In this document: piece by piece, positions 48,063-62,051 of the stretch | Layout: the number at the start of each line of letters is the position of its first letter | How positions within the stretch are numbered: the first letter of the stretch is position 1 | Assembly: GCA_013397435.1 (NCBI GenBank) | Contig: VZRG01000880.1 | Span: forward strand, 235,525-299,524 | Length of the DNA stretch: 64,000 bases | Direction of reading: 5' to 3' | Source: Erythrocercus mccallii | Taxonomy: Eukaryota > Chordata > Aves > Passeriformes > Dicruridae | The notes under the pieces: generated by a model | Told to the model about the DNA's origin: nothing | The model's database searches: none | What the model saw: the letters and a program-made list of their open reading frames with translations, nothing else | Program-made: the position numbers and the translations under genes

Positions 48063-51000
48063 AGTAGCAGTGCCAGCACCCCTCTCTGAGCTGGATGCTT
48101 CTCAGAGCTCACAAATTCTCAAGCTTGCAAGACTTGAAGAACCATTGGTAAATTTATACCCATCCCCCCACATTTCTCCACACTCCTCAAGGTACAACTC
48201 TTGCCTTTTGGCAAAAACAAGAGGATTTGATGTGAGTATTTCACTGAACCCAAGGGTAATTTTTGATAGATACTTTCACACACATAGGTGCAAAATAGGT
48301 GTATATATAATTCTACATTTGTGTATGTGTGAATTGGTTATGGTATGAATGTTACTATCTCAAAATTATAGTTAAATCATTGCCATAATTTTAGCAAGCC
48401 CCAATGAATCACTTTGTAAATGTTAAAGGACTCAATGATTAAGTACTGCTAAGCCCTTTTTCACCCATAACTTCATCCATATCCTTTGCACTCTTACTCT
48501 ATTTTACATTACTGGCTTCCTTGTAAATCATTCCAAACTGCTTTTAATTTGATCTTCCTTTGTATGCTTTGCCCTGTGTAGTAAGTAATATAGTAAAACC
48601 TTGCCATCAAACTCTGTAAAGTTGTATTTTCACAAATTCCTATTAAACATTGATTTTGCCAAGATCCTTCACTGTGTTTCTTTAAGTGACCAAACCACTC
48701 ATTCAGAAGAGTTTCCAGATCAGCTCTAACAGCTCTCTCTGGTTTAGGCCTGGGAAGTCCCATGCTCTTCACACTTTCTTGTTAATTCTGCATGATGATG
48801 CTGAAGAGTCTTGCCTTATCTTCTCTGTTTCTTTGGGTGTCAGTTCCAGATACGGGGTTATTTCTTGTTTAAGACTGATAAAAAGCAACACCTTATCTCC
48901 ACGTTGCGTTTTCAGGAAAGGGAATGAAATCTTGAAATCAGAGAACAAACTCTCTGAAAAGGAGATATGATCAAATAAAAGGCAGTTGAAAAAAATCAGA
49001 AAATTTGGAAAGGGAGTGACTACAACCAAATGGACTGAGATGTAAAAAGAGGCAGTGAAAGCGACCAAAGCTTGCCAAATTTACTCCAATTCAAATAGGA
49101 AAATAAAGGAAGAAGGGAAAACCAAGAGCGAACCTGAAATGAAACTAGAATGAAATCAAAGTTGTCTTTCAGAGCTGTTTACAGTGATATTTGGTGGTGT
49201 TCAATGGGTGATAAAAAGTGAATTTCTGCTAATAAAGCTGCAACATTCCTGCTCAGCTGATTGTCTGCACCACTCTGCATGCAAAGCTACATTTTTATGA
49301 CCATAATTTGGCAAGATTTGGTGGCGTGACCCTGGTGCCACAAATATATCTCTTCTTTTAGATGCTGTCAAAACCTTGATAACACGTTTGTTTAAAAGCT
49401 GGGCAAAATATGGTCAGCTATTCCACTTTCATTGCTCTTGTTCTTAATATATCCACAGGTCAACTCTTTATCAAATAATTATGTTTGGTTTGGTGTTTTC
49501 TTCCCCTGTGAATTTTTCAAATATTACTTGCTAACTATGTTGTAAGGAAAAATTAAAAAATTTGGTAGCTCTCAAGACAAAGTACAAAAGAAAGGGGAAA
49601 AGAAGAGACCTTGAGGAGAAGCTTTAGGATGGCTGTGACTCTGGCTCTGTTTTTCTCCTTACTGATGCTGGGTTACTAGCAAGTTAAGTCCTAGGGGCAG
49701 GGTGTAAACCCAGTCTCTGGGCTCTGCTGAGGACATATTGGAGACTTGCTGTTCAAATGTGGGGTTTGGCTTGGACAGGGAGAACCTGGCATGGGCCACT
49801 GGTACTTTGATGGTGGAAGCCTTAGGACAATGTTATCCTGCAAGACTGGGGCAAGTGGTATGTCAAAATTCAGTTTTGTAGCAAGAAACACCAAACTCGT
49901 CCCTACTTCCCAAGGAACTGGCTAGCTCCCTGACTATAACTGTGATGAGTGAAACTATCAGTCCTAACTATAACATTTTCTTGGATGAAAAGGGGAGCAC
50001 ATTCAGCTTCTTGCACTTAATCCAGGGTGGAAGCTCAGGATTATTTAACTTCCATCATTTTGCTATTAGCTTCCAAATCTCAGGCAGTGATTCAGCTCCC
50101 AGAACACCACACTAATTTGATACTAATCCATGAAAGGTCATTGCTAGCATAACAATATCCTGTAATAGCAGAACAGGAACATTCAGTGGCATTTTACATG
50201 TGTTTGCTGATGTTAAGCTAGCATTTTGTGACACTACAGATATTATGCAGTGGTGAATGTTAAAACCAAGCCTTTTCCCCCCTTTATTCTACCACCTAAT
50301 GCAAATACAAATACAAGCTAAGACAAACACACACTGAAAACACTGAGAGGGCAATAGATGCACTTTGAATGTAATGTTAGTCTAAATTTCATCTTTGATG
50401 AGATGCTATCTGATGAGGCAAAACAGAAGCTCTGGGTCTTGATAACTGAGCCAGGAGGGTCTGTCAAAGAGTAAAGTCTATTAAAGTCAGGAAGTCCCCA
50501 GAGCCTTTAGAATCTGGAGAAACTGCTCAAAATAGAACTGACAGGGATGTTGATTTCACTGAGGCATTGATTTTGCCACAGGCCCAAGAAGTTCCAGTTT
50601 TATGAGAAATGTCAAAAAACGTTGGGTTTTGCCTTATCCAGGCCTAACACTTCTGCATTTTCATCTGCACCTTTTCACTAGTTGACCTTGCGCTCTCTAT
50701 CACATCTTCCAACGGACAGCCAGAAGAAATTGTGAGCAGGACTGAAAACAATTGCTGTTCTCAAGTCCATTACATGCTCAGCATGAAATACTTTACATGT
50801 AACTTATTTTCATAATACTTGGACCATTATTTGAATTAAAGAGTAAAGCCTTTCTTGTATTCATGTTGAGAAAGTGACAGTCATTAAAATGAACAAGTGC
50901 CTGTTACCTATGAAGTAAGCCTTGGAGCAAACGTCTCTCTGATCCAAGCATCCAAATGAAGGAAGAGATGAGAAGGGGAATGGTAATGAGAAACTGGATG

Positions 51001-53097
51001 GAAGTTAAAAAGCAGTTGCCTTTGGCATGTTTTTATTAATTTTTGGTTGATATGTGAGAAAGGGTTGGTGTGTTTAGTGAAGTCTTAGTGCTTCACAAAA
51101 TTATGATGAAAATAGAAGTAACAGTAAATAGGTGTTGAAGTAAAAATTTCTCAGGAAATATTCATATGAAGAGTTAAAAATCAGGCAATAAATAATTTTC
51201 CAAAACAGCTGCTTTATGTACTTATCACATCAAAGTAAAAATTAACATCCACACGTCACAAAGCAGCACTTTGAGCTGATGTGTGAGAAAAATGTTTTCT
51301 GGTTGTTCATTAAAACAATTAAGAGAGAGGAAAAGCTAGTCACTTTGGTTGTTTTTCCTTTCTAACTTTGTGCCATTGAATGTGAGGAAAATCCAGCCTT
51401 ACACACTGTGAGTCTCCTTGCCCCAGGCTGTGGTCCTGTTTGTTTGAGACTTTCTTCCAAAAATTCTTCTTCTAAGAGTTAAAAGACAACATTTTGATAT
51501 TGTAGATGGGATGTGGAGGTTGGATGGGTTTAAAAGGTAAACTTTTTTTTTTTTTTAGAAAAGTAGGTTTAGTGTTTCAGAGCCTTCTTTCACTGTTTCC
51601 ATTGTTCTATTCACAGGATACTGGTCTCTGTAGTAGCGTCTGTTCTTGCATGGGAAGAAAGCACATTCATTTTATTTACACCAAGGACCTCCTTGGAAGC
51701 ATCCTTTGAAAGTTTGCTTTGGTACTACCTGTTGCAATACCACAAGAGTGGACCTTCTTCAATTCTTTCAGTTTCTAAAATTTTCAGTGAGAATTTGATC
51801 AGCAGTAACCTGGTAGGATGAGCACAAATGTACCTGTACATCTGGCTGCAGAAGGCCTTTCCATAGCTTTATTTTCTTGCTCAGATAATTATTTCCTTTG
51901 AACCAGAGCTCCCTTTTCTATCTTCTTTGTGTCTTGGAAAATCTTGCAAAGGAGTTGTCCATTGAAATTCTGGCAATTTTTTTTCCAAATACAAGACATC
52001 ACCTTCATCTAAGTAGTTATATAGTCTGTCAATGCCTTTGTAGTTAAGGTTGGTAACATTATAGATTCTGTGCTGTGTTAATATGCAGATGTACACTGAG
52101 GGAGATGAACTATATGGAAAAGGTAGAAAATAGAATACATGGAAACCCCATTTCATATTCAATAAGCCCACAGTTCCTCCAGTAAAGTAAGTCACTTATT
52201 TCAGGAATGTGGGATTTTCATTAGATCCATAAACAGTTTTACATCTTTTTGTGCTTAACTGCATTTTGGATTTGTAACATATATCAAGTATATCTGTTGC
52301 AGAGAGGAGATGGGCCTGAATTACAGCAAAAAACTTCTGTCACATTACAGCAGAAAAGGAGTACACAAACTCCTAATTTAAATATGCATTGACACTGGAT
52401 ATTATGAATAGATTTGACTTTGAAGATTTTTACAAATTTTACAAAAGAAAGGACCTCAGAAAAATTTTAGAGACTTCAAAATGAAGAAAAACTTTTCAAT
52501 TAGAAAATAATGAATGGCAGTAAGAAACAGTGCAATCCATATAATTCTCATCATGTAGTCAGGTGATATTTTCCTTGCCCTCTTTTTTTTTTTCTTCCTG
52601 CAAATCTGAGTGTCTGAAGCTCTGTCTCCCCGTGTGAACATTTGTGCAATCAGTAATTAAGGATGAATCACATACACAGACTTCAGCTGAGCATATGTGT
52701 AAAATGAGAGTTCAGTATAGACACTTTTGGCTGTTTGGATGCTTTGTGCAATTTCACAATTGCACACCAAAGTTTCATTAACCTGTTCTCATATTTAATT
52801 TAACTTCATTTAATTTTAGTGTTGTATGAATAATTACTTGATATTAATACGTTGAAAGCATTATAGATTTCCTTACCAAATTATTACTAGACTTTTTTTA
52901 ATAACTTCTGTTTTGTCAGGACAGGTGCTATTGCATTTCCATACCACAAAATTGTTGGATACTCCCAATAAATACTCAATGATATAAGTTAATAATTATG
53001 CTAAAATTATTATTTATTTTCTCAGAGATTACCAGGAAGATTTGGTTTATATAAATGAGGTGTTCAAAACCTTCCAATCAAATGAACCTGTACAGCA
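48063..53097. other. Large gene-free AT-rich stretch
   Basis: No repeat family or exon recognised. Frames of up to 104 codons only. T runs at 51543-51556 and 52584-52594. AT-rich ATTA-dense sequence at about 52780-52860. Confidence 0.55.
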
Positions 53098-53502
53098 CTA
53101 TATAATCATTAATGTTTGAAAAGACCCTTCAGATCAGGTCCAACTGTAAACCTAACGCCTCCAAGTCTGCCACTAAACCATGTTCCTAAGCCCCAGGTCC
53201 ACATGTGTTTCAAATACCTTCAGAGCTGGTGACTCAATCACTTCCCTGGGCAATCTGTTCCAGTGTTTGACAACATGTTTGGTGAAGAAATTTTTCCTAA
53301 TAAGCAAACTAAACCTCTCCTGGCACAACTTGAGATTGTTTCCTCTTGTCCCATCACTTATTGTGCAGAGGCTGAGACCTGCTTTGCCACAGCCTCCTTT
53401 CAGGCACTTGTAGAGAGTGATAAGGTCTCCCCTCTGAGCCTCCTTTTCTTCTTCTGGTTAAACAAACCCAGCTCTCTCAGCTGCCCCTCATAAGTACTGT
53501 TT
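53098..53502 (-). mobile_element. CR1 LINE 3' fragment
   Basis: The order is that of minus-strand CR1: 'aatcattaatgtttgaaaag', 'cactaaaccatgttcctaag', 'cctgggcaatctgttccagt', 'gtgaagaaatttttcctaat', 'gtagagagtgataaggtctc', 'ctgcccctcataagtactg'. It is diverged and 5'-truncated. Confidence 0.93.
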
Positions 53503-53999
53503 TCTGTGTTTTAGATTCATAAACATTAGCTGATTTTCAAATAAATATATTCATACTGTAGGTGAGATAAATGTGGAGTCATAGGACATCAACCATATTG
53601 GGTTAAGTGAAGGCACAACCAAATCTATGAACAACTTTGAGTATGTTGAATTTTGTTGTAATTAAAAGTGTATTTTAAAATATCACTTAGAAAGATACTA
53701 TTTGCTGTTCTAAAACAAATCTTGAATCCATAATAATGATAGATATGAATAAAGATTGACTAGTATTTTACAAATTGGTCTGCTAAGATTTAAGGTGAGA
53801 AAGGACAGACTTCAAATTTTTAATAATTGGCATAAGTCCAGGAAAATTTGAATGCTAATTTCATAAAAATTTTAATGTACTGCTGTTCCTAATTATTTCT
53901 TTGACATTCTCTTGTCTTGGCTTCTCAAATTTCTGTCTTCACTCAGTCTTGACCTTTATTACATCCTGATAATTTGCTGTACCTAAAATTTTTACTATA

Positions 54000-54021
54000 C
54001 TTATCATGTGCACGTGATAAG
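54000..54021. promoter_or_regulatory. 22-base palindrome with CACGTG E-box
   Basis: CTTATCATGTGCACGTGATAAG is self-complementary except at one pair. It contains CACGTG (54011-54016) and flanking GATAAG/CTTATC GATA-type half sites. A functional role is only inferred. Confidence 0.6.
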
Positions 54022-54310
54022 CACAGGCAAGTAGCTGAGACAACCACAAACCCGTGGCTGGAGCACAGGGAGTAAATTTATTTCCTTTACCTCACTACTG
54101 GGGTATGCCTGAAGCAAAACCAGGGCAGAGGCACACAAGCAGAGATGCACATGCTGCTGAACTCAGTCCATGCTACAGTATTACCAGTCTGCCGTTCACA
54201 CTTGTTTATCAAAGGTTATTTCTAACTGCAAAATCACTTGAGCATATTTACAGTCCGCCTTGGCAGTCACCCCCAATACTAAACTCTACCTCACAACCCT
54301 GTAACCAGGA
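54022..54310 (-). mobile_element. Possible LTR remnant
   Basis: The minus strand carries AATAAA at about 54079-54074, followed by a T/G-rich, GC-richer stretch ending GGTTTGTGGTTGTCTCA. That is the order of R-U5 in an LTR. No target duplication was found, so the identification is tentative. Confidence 0.3.
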
Positions 54311-54324
54311 TATTTATATCTGAG

Positions 54325-54425
54325 GGGCACTCTGGAGGTCACCTAGTTCAAAACCCTGCTCAAAGCAGGTCTATCTCAATTTGATTGCTAAGTATTTGTA
54401 CAGTTATTTTAAATATCTCCAAGAA
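54325..54425 (-). mobile_element. Short CR1 3' fragment
   Basis: 'ctctggaggtcacctagttc' and 'aaaaccctgctcaaagcagg' are the CR1 end signature on the minus strand. Similarity fades after about 100 bases. Confidence 0.75.
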
Positions 54426-57400
54426 TAATTAGATTCCCTTTCATCTCTCCTAGTAAATACATAAACCTAATAGGAGAGCAACACCACACCTTTTTTAAAA
54501 TTTATTTCTTATTTTGTAGTTTTTCTAGTTTCATCCCGTAGACTTAATAAGTAGTGTTTGCTTGTGGAGCAACTTTTCTGGCTTATCTTTAGCTAAAGAA
54601 ATCACCTTCACAACATGCAAGTACAGCTCATCCTGTGAACCAAGCAGAGACAGTCACTTCAGAAGACCTCTTTTGACCTCAACTAAAGTGATTATGTTGT
54701 CACACAAGGAAGACCTGCCATGAGCACCTTCATTTAAGTTTCTTCATCTTCTCTGTTGACTACTTTAATGAAAAACACATCTGATTTTCTGTGTTATAAC
54801 CTGTTAACAGTGATAACTCCTCCAAGTTCATGATCATTTCTAGCAAACATACACAGACCTTCAAGCTTCCTTTATAGGAAATTTAACATATGTTAGAATA
54901 AGGAGGTGATACAGATCTGCTTCATAATGTTATCCATTGGAAAGGGATATCCCTACTTCCCCAGGGAGAAAATTCTGGGGTAGGGTAAGAGGCCATGTAA
55001 ATATAGGCTTACCTCAAACAGATAATTTTTCTGAATTTAGGTACAAATTAGTGTTGATTTTTTTTTTTGAAATTTAACAAAAGAAATCTTGTTGAACAGT
55101 GGATTTGATTATATATTTTTATCCCCAAAAATATCAGTGAGAGAGGCAGCTTTTGCTTTAGTAACGTGAACTGTGCTAGGGGTCTGAAGAGTCAAGACGC
55201 AAGAGTTTTTCAGGAAATCAAGTTTTTCTAGAGTTTTCTACTTCATTCTGAATCTGAAGAAAATCTTTATTATGTAATCCTTCAAAAAAAGTGAGATTTT
55301 GTGAGTCCTAATAGAGGTTGAGTATTTTGACTGTTAATTGAAACTTGCAAATTAGAGCCAGTGAACAAATTATGCTCCTGGTTATGCTGTATAGCCAAGC
55401 AGTCACTGAGGGCCATTACATTTCTCACAGCTGGAGAACATAGTAGTTTTCAATCTAAACTCAATTTAAGGGCAAATAGCAAAACTGAGAACGAACCTGA
55501 AACTTTTGAGAACAGAACATGAATTTTCTGTAACATAGTATAAAATCCGCCTTCAGAAATGGCCTTTGTCCCTGCAGAAATGGATTTGTGAGGATTTATA
55601 GATTATGTATCAAAGCAATCTTTACAAATATGTAGCCACATACAGTCTGGTTACACTGCAGTAATTTAAACCTCACAGGCATGTTTGTACACTGTTCTTT
55701 TTTTCCTGCAGCCTTGTAAGAAGGTTCAAAGTTTTGGTGGCTTGGCAGTATGTTACTTTGATGCTGAGTTCCTTTTCTTCCCATTTAAGTACACAGCTGC
55801 AGGTCTGACTAAGAGGTAACTCTTAACAGATAAAATTATTATACCCTGAAAATAATACAACCTCTCCTCAACTCTTTCCTGTTTTGTTGTGATCTTTTAT
55901 TTCTGAGTCTTCATTCCAGGTCAAACAGGCCCCAGGTCCTGTGATAATCAGCATACAAGATATGGTGAAAATAATGGTAGTGCATCAGGTCTGTTATCCT
56001 TTCTTACCTGAAAACCAGCTCTACATTTTGTTTATATGCTGAGGAAAATGCTATTGATGGCTCCTCCTTTGTTCTTCCTACCATGTGTGACTGCTTGTGG
56101 CACCTCACCAGAAATGGCAAAAGTGAGATGAACAGAAACAAACACAGCAGTATGTGTGCACATGAACAGGAACAGGAAGGAACATTGGAACACTAAATTT
56201 CTCTCATTATCTGGTGCTCTCTGAGGCACTGTTCCATGTTTGCATGAGGGGGTTTTCCCAAGCATGCCAAGCACTCCACAGGACCCTCCACAGAGGGGTG
56301 CTTTGTGCTTTTATATGAACACATATATCCATCACAAAAATATACAGTTTAAGAAGACAAGCAATGTACAACATGAATGAGAAAAAAATGCTATTCATTA
56401 AAATTGTAGTGGTGCAATAGAACTGCTATTAGTTTCATTTTTAAAAATTAAGTTTCACAAGGGTATAGGATGGTCTTACTTTACCTTATTTTTCTGCTGA
56501 CTTCAGTGCAATACCCTGAGGGATAAATCCAGTTGCAATCCTCAAGCAACCTCTCTTCATTTAAAATGAAACATCCCACTTAATATAGGACATCAATTAT
56601 CCTATGCTTTGTGTCAGAGGTAAATCTGGAGTGACATAATGGAATCAAGAGGGTAGTACTGGGGTTAAACTGTTTGGAAATTACATTTTGCCAGATCAGA
56701 TTCTTCACAGAATTTCTCATTATTAACACATTTTTATGATTCTTCAGTTGAAATTAAACTGGCACAGAATCTGAGTAGGCTACAACATGTCCTTTAGTCT
56801 CTATGTAAACAAAGCAAGGCATTTTCTAGGCATCATCTGTCTTGTTTATTTGACTGAGGAAATTATAATTTCCTTTCTGCCTTCATTTGGGTATGGCTGG
56901 TTTTGTGTGTTTCTATGACATTTTGTCAAACAAGAGAAACACTTTGCACATCTTTAGAACCACTAATATTGACTGATCTGGAGCCCTAACGCAAAACAGT
57001 GCCATCTCAATGACACATCTTCTTTCAGGAAAGTTCTTAGGGATGTAGACTTACCAGATGAGACTTCTTGATGTCAAAGGCTATGACTCAATATTAATGC
57101 ACACAGTTATTTTTGCCTTGACTGGTATCGAATGGTTAACATGGATAATAGTGCAGGACTTGAAATTAATTCTACATTTTATCAAAATTAAAGTGCTATT
57201 CAAAGGCCTCAAGTTGTTCCTCTCAAGAGCCAGTGGTCAATAAATCTGTCAGTAAATCTGAGGTGCAGGAAAGGATATGCAGGTGATTGTTCTTATGAGG
57301 GAAGATTCTCACACCCAAATGCCTTAATGCAGACATAATTTGGTTATATGTCTAGGATCATATTATAGAAGAAGTAGGAACAGGACATACAGGGCTTCTT

Positions 57401-59346
57401 ACATTCTCTAACCCTGTCCTCAGTGATACATCTCCCAGTTTCAAATGATACTTCTTTCAAGCTTCATCTCTGGTCCCCTGATCACCCATGCTAAATTAAT
57501 TCTATTTTTTCATCTGAGAGACTGTGGAATAACTACGTGTGTTTCAGGAGTATGGATACATAGTATGTGGATATGGACACATAAAAGTTAAAATCTTTCA
57601 GCATTTCCTGTCTTTTTGTGCAGGGCAGCCCCAAATATGCCCTGAACCGCCCACGAAAGGAAGCTCAAGTCCTTATTTTTCCCTAAGAACCTGTTTTAGA
57701 ACTTGTTCATTCTCTTTATTTTGTGTTTGTCTAGTTCCCTTCAGCAACAGAGGAGGCTTTTACCTAGGACCACCAAAAAAGCAATTAGAAAAAAACAGTA
57801 CAGGGTTCCCTGTAAGCCTGGTGCTAAACGTGACTGAGAATCTTGCTGTTTCTCAACTTAACAGAAACACAGGACAGTGTAAGCTCAGAACCAAAACCAA
57901 GCAGGTGATCCACATGAAAATCCCTGACAGGAGAAAGCAGTTTTTTCTTTAGCATGACATGTTTTGACCACAATGACACCTTGGTATCACTCACTGTCCT
58001 AAGCTTTCTGGGCATGAGGCCAGGTGTGGTTGGGCGTTGATGTCTTTATGCCCTATATCCATCACACCCATTTGTTTCAAAGTTGTTTAATAATGGTGTT
58101 AAACTTTGGTAGTTTTCTCATATAGGAGGATTTGATTAGGTTTCCTAGATGATAATGAGCACAATAAATAAATGCCCATGGTATTGCTGTGTGTATTCAA
58201 AGGCAGTAAATTGCTCGTCATTATTCCATTGCAGGAATGAAATTAAAAGACTATGCCATTAGCCAAATGATGATGGCTATAACTTTTTAATCAAAACATA
58301 TAATTTTATGGCTTATAAGTTAACTAATGGTTGTGGAGCCTGACACGTGGTTGATACATGATCATAACACAGGTCTCAAGGAGGATCCTGGTTGATATGA
58401 AAAAAAAAGCATTTCAAAATTACAGCCAGTGCCTTGTTTTGCATCAGTAGTTGTCACCTTTTGCTATTTCTAGAGCAAACATGAAGACTGATACATCTAG
58501 ATTTGTACTAGATTTGTGATGGCAGTTCTCCTTAATATAACCTCTTCTGTCTGCAGCCTTCTTTGTAACAAACTGAGTGTGATGCCTTCAGCTCAGTGTT
58601 TCAGGAATTGACAGCCCACCTCTGATATGTTTTGGGTGCACAGCCTTGACTCAGGCTTCTGAGAAAGTTGCCAAGTTGAGACAAAGTTATGACAAAGTCT
58701 GCCAAGTCCGTAAGAATTTTTGAAACATGGCTAATGAGAAGCCCAACATTTGATGAGAAAAATATTGGCCCAACAGGGTATAAAATCTTCAAGGGAAGAA
58801 GGTGATGAGGATTCATCCAGCTGTCAGTGCTATTGGTGTGTCAGTATTGATGGAACTGGTGTGTGACTGTGGCACAGCATCAGCTCCCTGACTCTCCTCC
58901 CCCATGGACTGATCATCTCCTCACTAGCAAAATATCTTTTCAGTATCTTGTTGGGGTGGAGAACACGCTAAAGTCTAGCCTAGAAGGCTGTGAAACCCCA
59001 GCCACCACCTTCTGTGTGAGTTGACCAATAAATCACTGCTTTATACTTTTAAGTGTACTGTTTACACGTCACCTTTGCACAGCCCAGGATACCTAAACAA
59101 ATGGGCCCCAAACATTTAAAAATACATATATTTGTACACCTCTTTTCAGGAACAAAACATTCTGCATTTGCCTAGAAGAAAACTTAAGAACACATACTCT
59201 TTTGGGGACAATTTGATAGACCATGTATTTTTCTAAAGGCATAGAACTGAGTTAGACAAGCACAACAGCTTGTAAACAGAGAGAATTTTGCTAGATGCAC
59301 CACATCAGCCAATATAAGGAACTAGAGTCTAAGGTTATCAGCACAT
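54426..59346. other. Large gene-free AT-rich stretch
   Basis: Unique-looking sequence. The longest frame is 137 codons (57539-57952, plus) without recognised domain. The part at about 58195-58325 (ATTAAAAG, CATTAGC, TTTTAATC) is dense in homeodomain-like motifs and could be a conserved non-coding element. Confidence 0.5.
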
Positions 59347-60302
59347 ATCATAGAATATCCTGAGCTGGGAGGGATCCACAAGGATCATCAAAGTCCAGCT
59401 CCAGCCATGCACAGGACAGCCCTAAGAATCACATTATGGGCTTAACAATGTTGTCTAAAATCTTAAACTCTGGCAAGTTTTGTGATCACTTCCCCGGGAA
59501 GTGGAAAACCTGTTCCAGTGCACAACCATGCTCTGGGTGAGGAACTTTTTCCTAATACACAACCTAAACTTCTTCTGATGTAGCTTCAGACCATTCCCTC
59601 AAGTCCTGTCACTCGTCACAAGGGAGAAAACTCTGCTTGCCCCTCCTCTTCCCTTCATGAGAAAATTGTAGTCTGCAATGAAGCCTCCCTTCAGTCTCCT
59701 TTTCTCCAGGCTGAACAGGCTAAGTGACCTCAGCCACTCCTTGTATGTTGCAGCAGCCCTCTTGTTAGAGAGTAAAAATGAGCCGAGACACAGACCTCTT
59801 GTTCATCACAGCATGAAAAGAGTCCTGGTTTATTCCTCTTTACAGCTCAGCCATCCTGACTCCAACTATTCACTGACTCTGGCTGCAGGAAGCTCCTACT
59901 GTAGATTTCCATTGTAGCCTCTGACCGCATGTATTGCAGACTCTGACTGCAGGCTTTTACCCAGCTAGACTGTGACTGCAGGTTCTAACAACAGGCTCTA
60001 ACTGCAGACCCAGACTGACCTCACAGCAGGGATTCTCTCCCCAGAGGATCTCTCTTCTTCATTATCCTCTTCCTCAAGATTCCTGTTCCTCCTTCATGAT
60101 TCCCCCTCACTAGCTAGCCCACGCCCCTTTTCTCACTTTTTTCAATACAGCTGTGACTCATCAGGGGCAAGGCCACCTGTATTACCTTCTCCTACACTCA
60201 TAATGGCTTCCTCTCTAGACCCTTCACCATCTTTGTAGCCCTGCTTTGGATGCTTTGTAATAGCTTTAGATCTTTCTTATACTGCAGTGACCAAAACTTG
60301 GG
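59347..60302 (-). mobile_element. CR1 LINE fragment split by an LTR insertion
   Basis: The first part (59347-59762) starts at the tail 'tcatagaatatcctgagctg' and includes 'cactccttgtatgttgcag'. The CR1 text resumes at 60197 with 'ctcataatggcttcctctct', 'agacccttcaccatctttgt' and 'gccctgctttggatgctttg'. The intervening 434 bases are an LTR, so the CR1 is the older element. Confidence 0.9.
59763..60196 (-). mobile_element. Solo LTR inserted in CR1
   Basis: On the minus strand it starts TGTAGGAGAAGG and ends CTCTCTAACA, giving TG..CA ends. AATAAA is at 59834-59829, about 70 bases before the 3' end, as expected for R-U5. Flanks CTCT and CTCA suggest a 4-bp target duplication with one mismatch, which would fit a class I (gammaretrovirus-like) LTR, but this is weak. 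The middle holds degenerate CTCTGACTGCAGG-type repeats. No internal viral gene is present. Confidence 0.75.
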
Positions 60303-60778
60303 TAAGCAAAAAAGTGTGAAAGTCCAATCGCTAGCTTGAAGGGCCAGATATTATCTAAATGAGACCAGGCAATGTTTTATTTCCTTCACTTGAAAATCAG
60401 AAAGAACACAAAGCTGGGAAAGTGGAAGATTGCCTTTAGTTTTCAGAAGTGGAAGTGGGAGTCAGTAGGTTGATCTAAGCCTTTAAATCCATTTTTTGTT
60501 TGTTTCTTCTCAAGCCCGGATTATATTTTCTGATTTGGAATGGTTTTTAGCTTGTTTGAAAGTTGAGTAGTGATGTAAAAAGGATGAGCTGCCTATAATA
60601 CAGGATCAATATAGATATTCAAATGAAATAATGGAAAAGATTTTGCACTTTGGCAAATGTCAGATGAGTTCAAAAAGAGCTTAACTGTAAATACCCAGGA
60701 CAGGATTTTATCTCGTTTATAGAGGTGTGTGTAGCATAAGCAGTTTAACTGTTCAATGTGATAAGTGGAGAAATGGTT

Positions 60779-60820
60779 TTCTCTCTCTTCTCTCTCTTCT
60801 CTCTCCTCTCTTCTCTCTCT
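60779..60820. repeat. CT-rich microsatellite
   Basis: An imperfect (CTCTCTT)n run of about 40 bases. The minus-strand frame across it gives an artificial RREERE-type repeat peptide. Confidence 0.9.
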
Positions 60821-61202
60821 AGAACTTAAAAAAATTGATTCTGTATTTTCAAGCAAGCTGTACTGTTGCTGAGGTATAAGGTCTCTTCCTCTGTTTAAAT
60901 CTGTTGTTAAAATATTGTTGTAGCAGTGCTGGCTAATGAGATTCCTGCTTGCCTCTCTGGTGACTTCTTGCTGGAGAGGGAGGGCTCTGGGGCAGTGTGC
61001 TCAAGGGGACAGTGAGTGGCTGCTGAGCTGGCTGGAACACCAGATTTTACCCTGGGTGTAAATTCTCACAATCTGTAGTGTTTTCATTCTAAATAATAAA
61101 ATTTTAAGCTTCTCTCAGGAGATAAAACTTTTCTCAGAGAATTTTGATTTGGAAATTCCAAAATCATCATGCTAAAATGCTTTCTTCTCTCAAGTCATGT
61201 CT

Positions 61203-61236
61203 TAATACTTAATCTTGGTAATATTTAATCTTGGTA
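61203..61236. repeat. Small tandem duplication
   Basis: TTAATCTTGGTAAT occurs twice in a row with a short spacer. Confidence 0.75.
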
Positions 61237-62051
61237 ATGCCTGTTGTAAAAACACTAGCTCCAAATTTCCCTCTGCGGCATAGAATTCAAGATTCTAGAT
61301 GGAACTGTAGAAAGGAATCAATACTGAATACTGTACTTTGAGTTTGAATGATCTAATAATTTCCCACCAGAAACATACTCAAAATGAGCACCTTGTTTTT
61401 TGACAAAACAACATTTTGCAATAGACAGCTGTGCTATAAAATAAATGTTTAAATAGTTATGCTTGTTATTTCTTAATTTCAGCCTCATATTGCTCAAGTC
61501 AGCACAATAAAAAGCTCCATTACTTCAGCATGTAGGGCTCAGTACTAGATGTTGTCTTTGCTTGATATTGAGCTTTTTGTTTAAATAAGAAACTCAATAC
61601 TAAATATAATCACAACTCAGTGTCCTTAAAATACTATAGTGATTATAAATGTCATATAAGTAATGCACCAAAACAGGATAAAGTTCACTGTAGGTCACAC
61701 CTGCTATCAAGCTTAATATCTGCATCACAATGCTTTTCTGCTCCCAAGGCTCACTTTTGTTTATGTTGAGGCTGGTTCATCATAAAAAGAACAGCTGCTC
61801 TTTGTCACCCTTAATCTTCCCAAGGTGATTTAGACTGTTGAGGTTTGTTTTTTTTTAAAAAACAACACCTAAGAGACAACTGTCCTATGTACCCAGGGAC
61901 CTTAGATTTTTTTTCTGTCCCTTCTGTTCCTTAATGGATATTCTCCAAGCAACTCTGGCGATTAATGTCTGCCCTTCCAGAACTGAGCAGGTAAATCAGC
62001 CAATTAACAAAGCTCTGAAGGTATTTATAACATAGATTATAACATCTGGAA

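Larger units (their letters stand above)
60303..62045. other. Intergenic, no gene recognised
   Basis: AT-rich. Apart from the CT microsatellite and the small duplication at 61203-61236, nothing is recognised. Confidence 0.6.

Noticed and set aside
60593..60856. Frame with RREEREEREERE-type repeat
   Set aside because: It is produced by the CT microsatellite.
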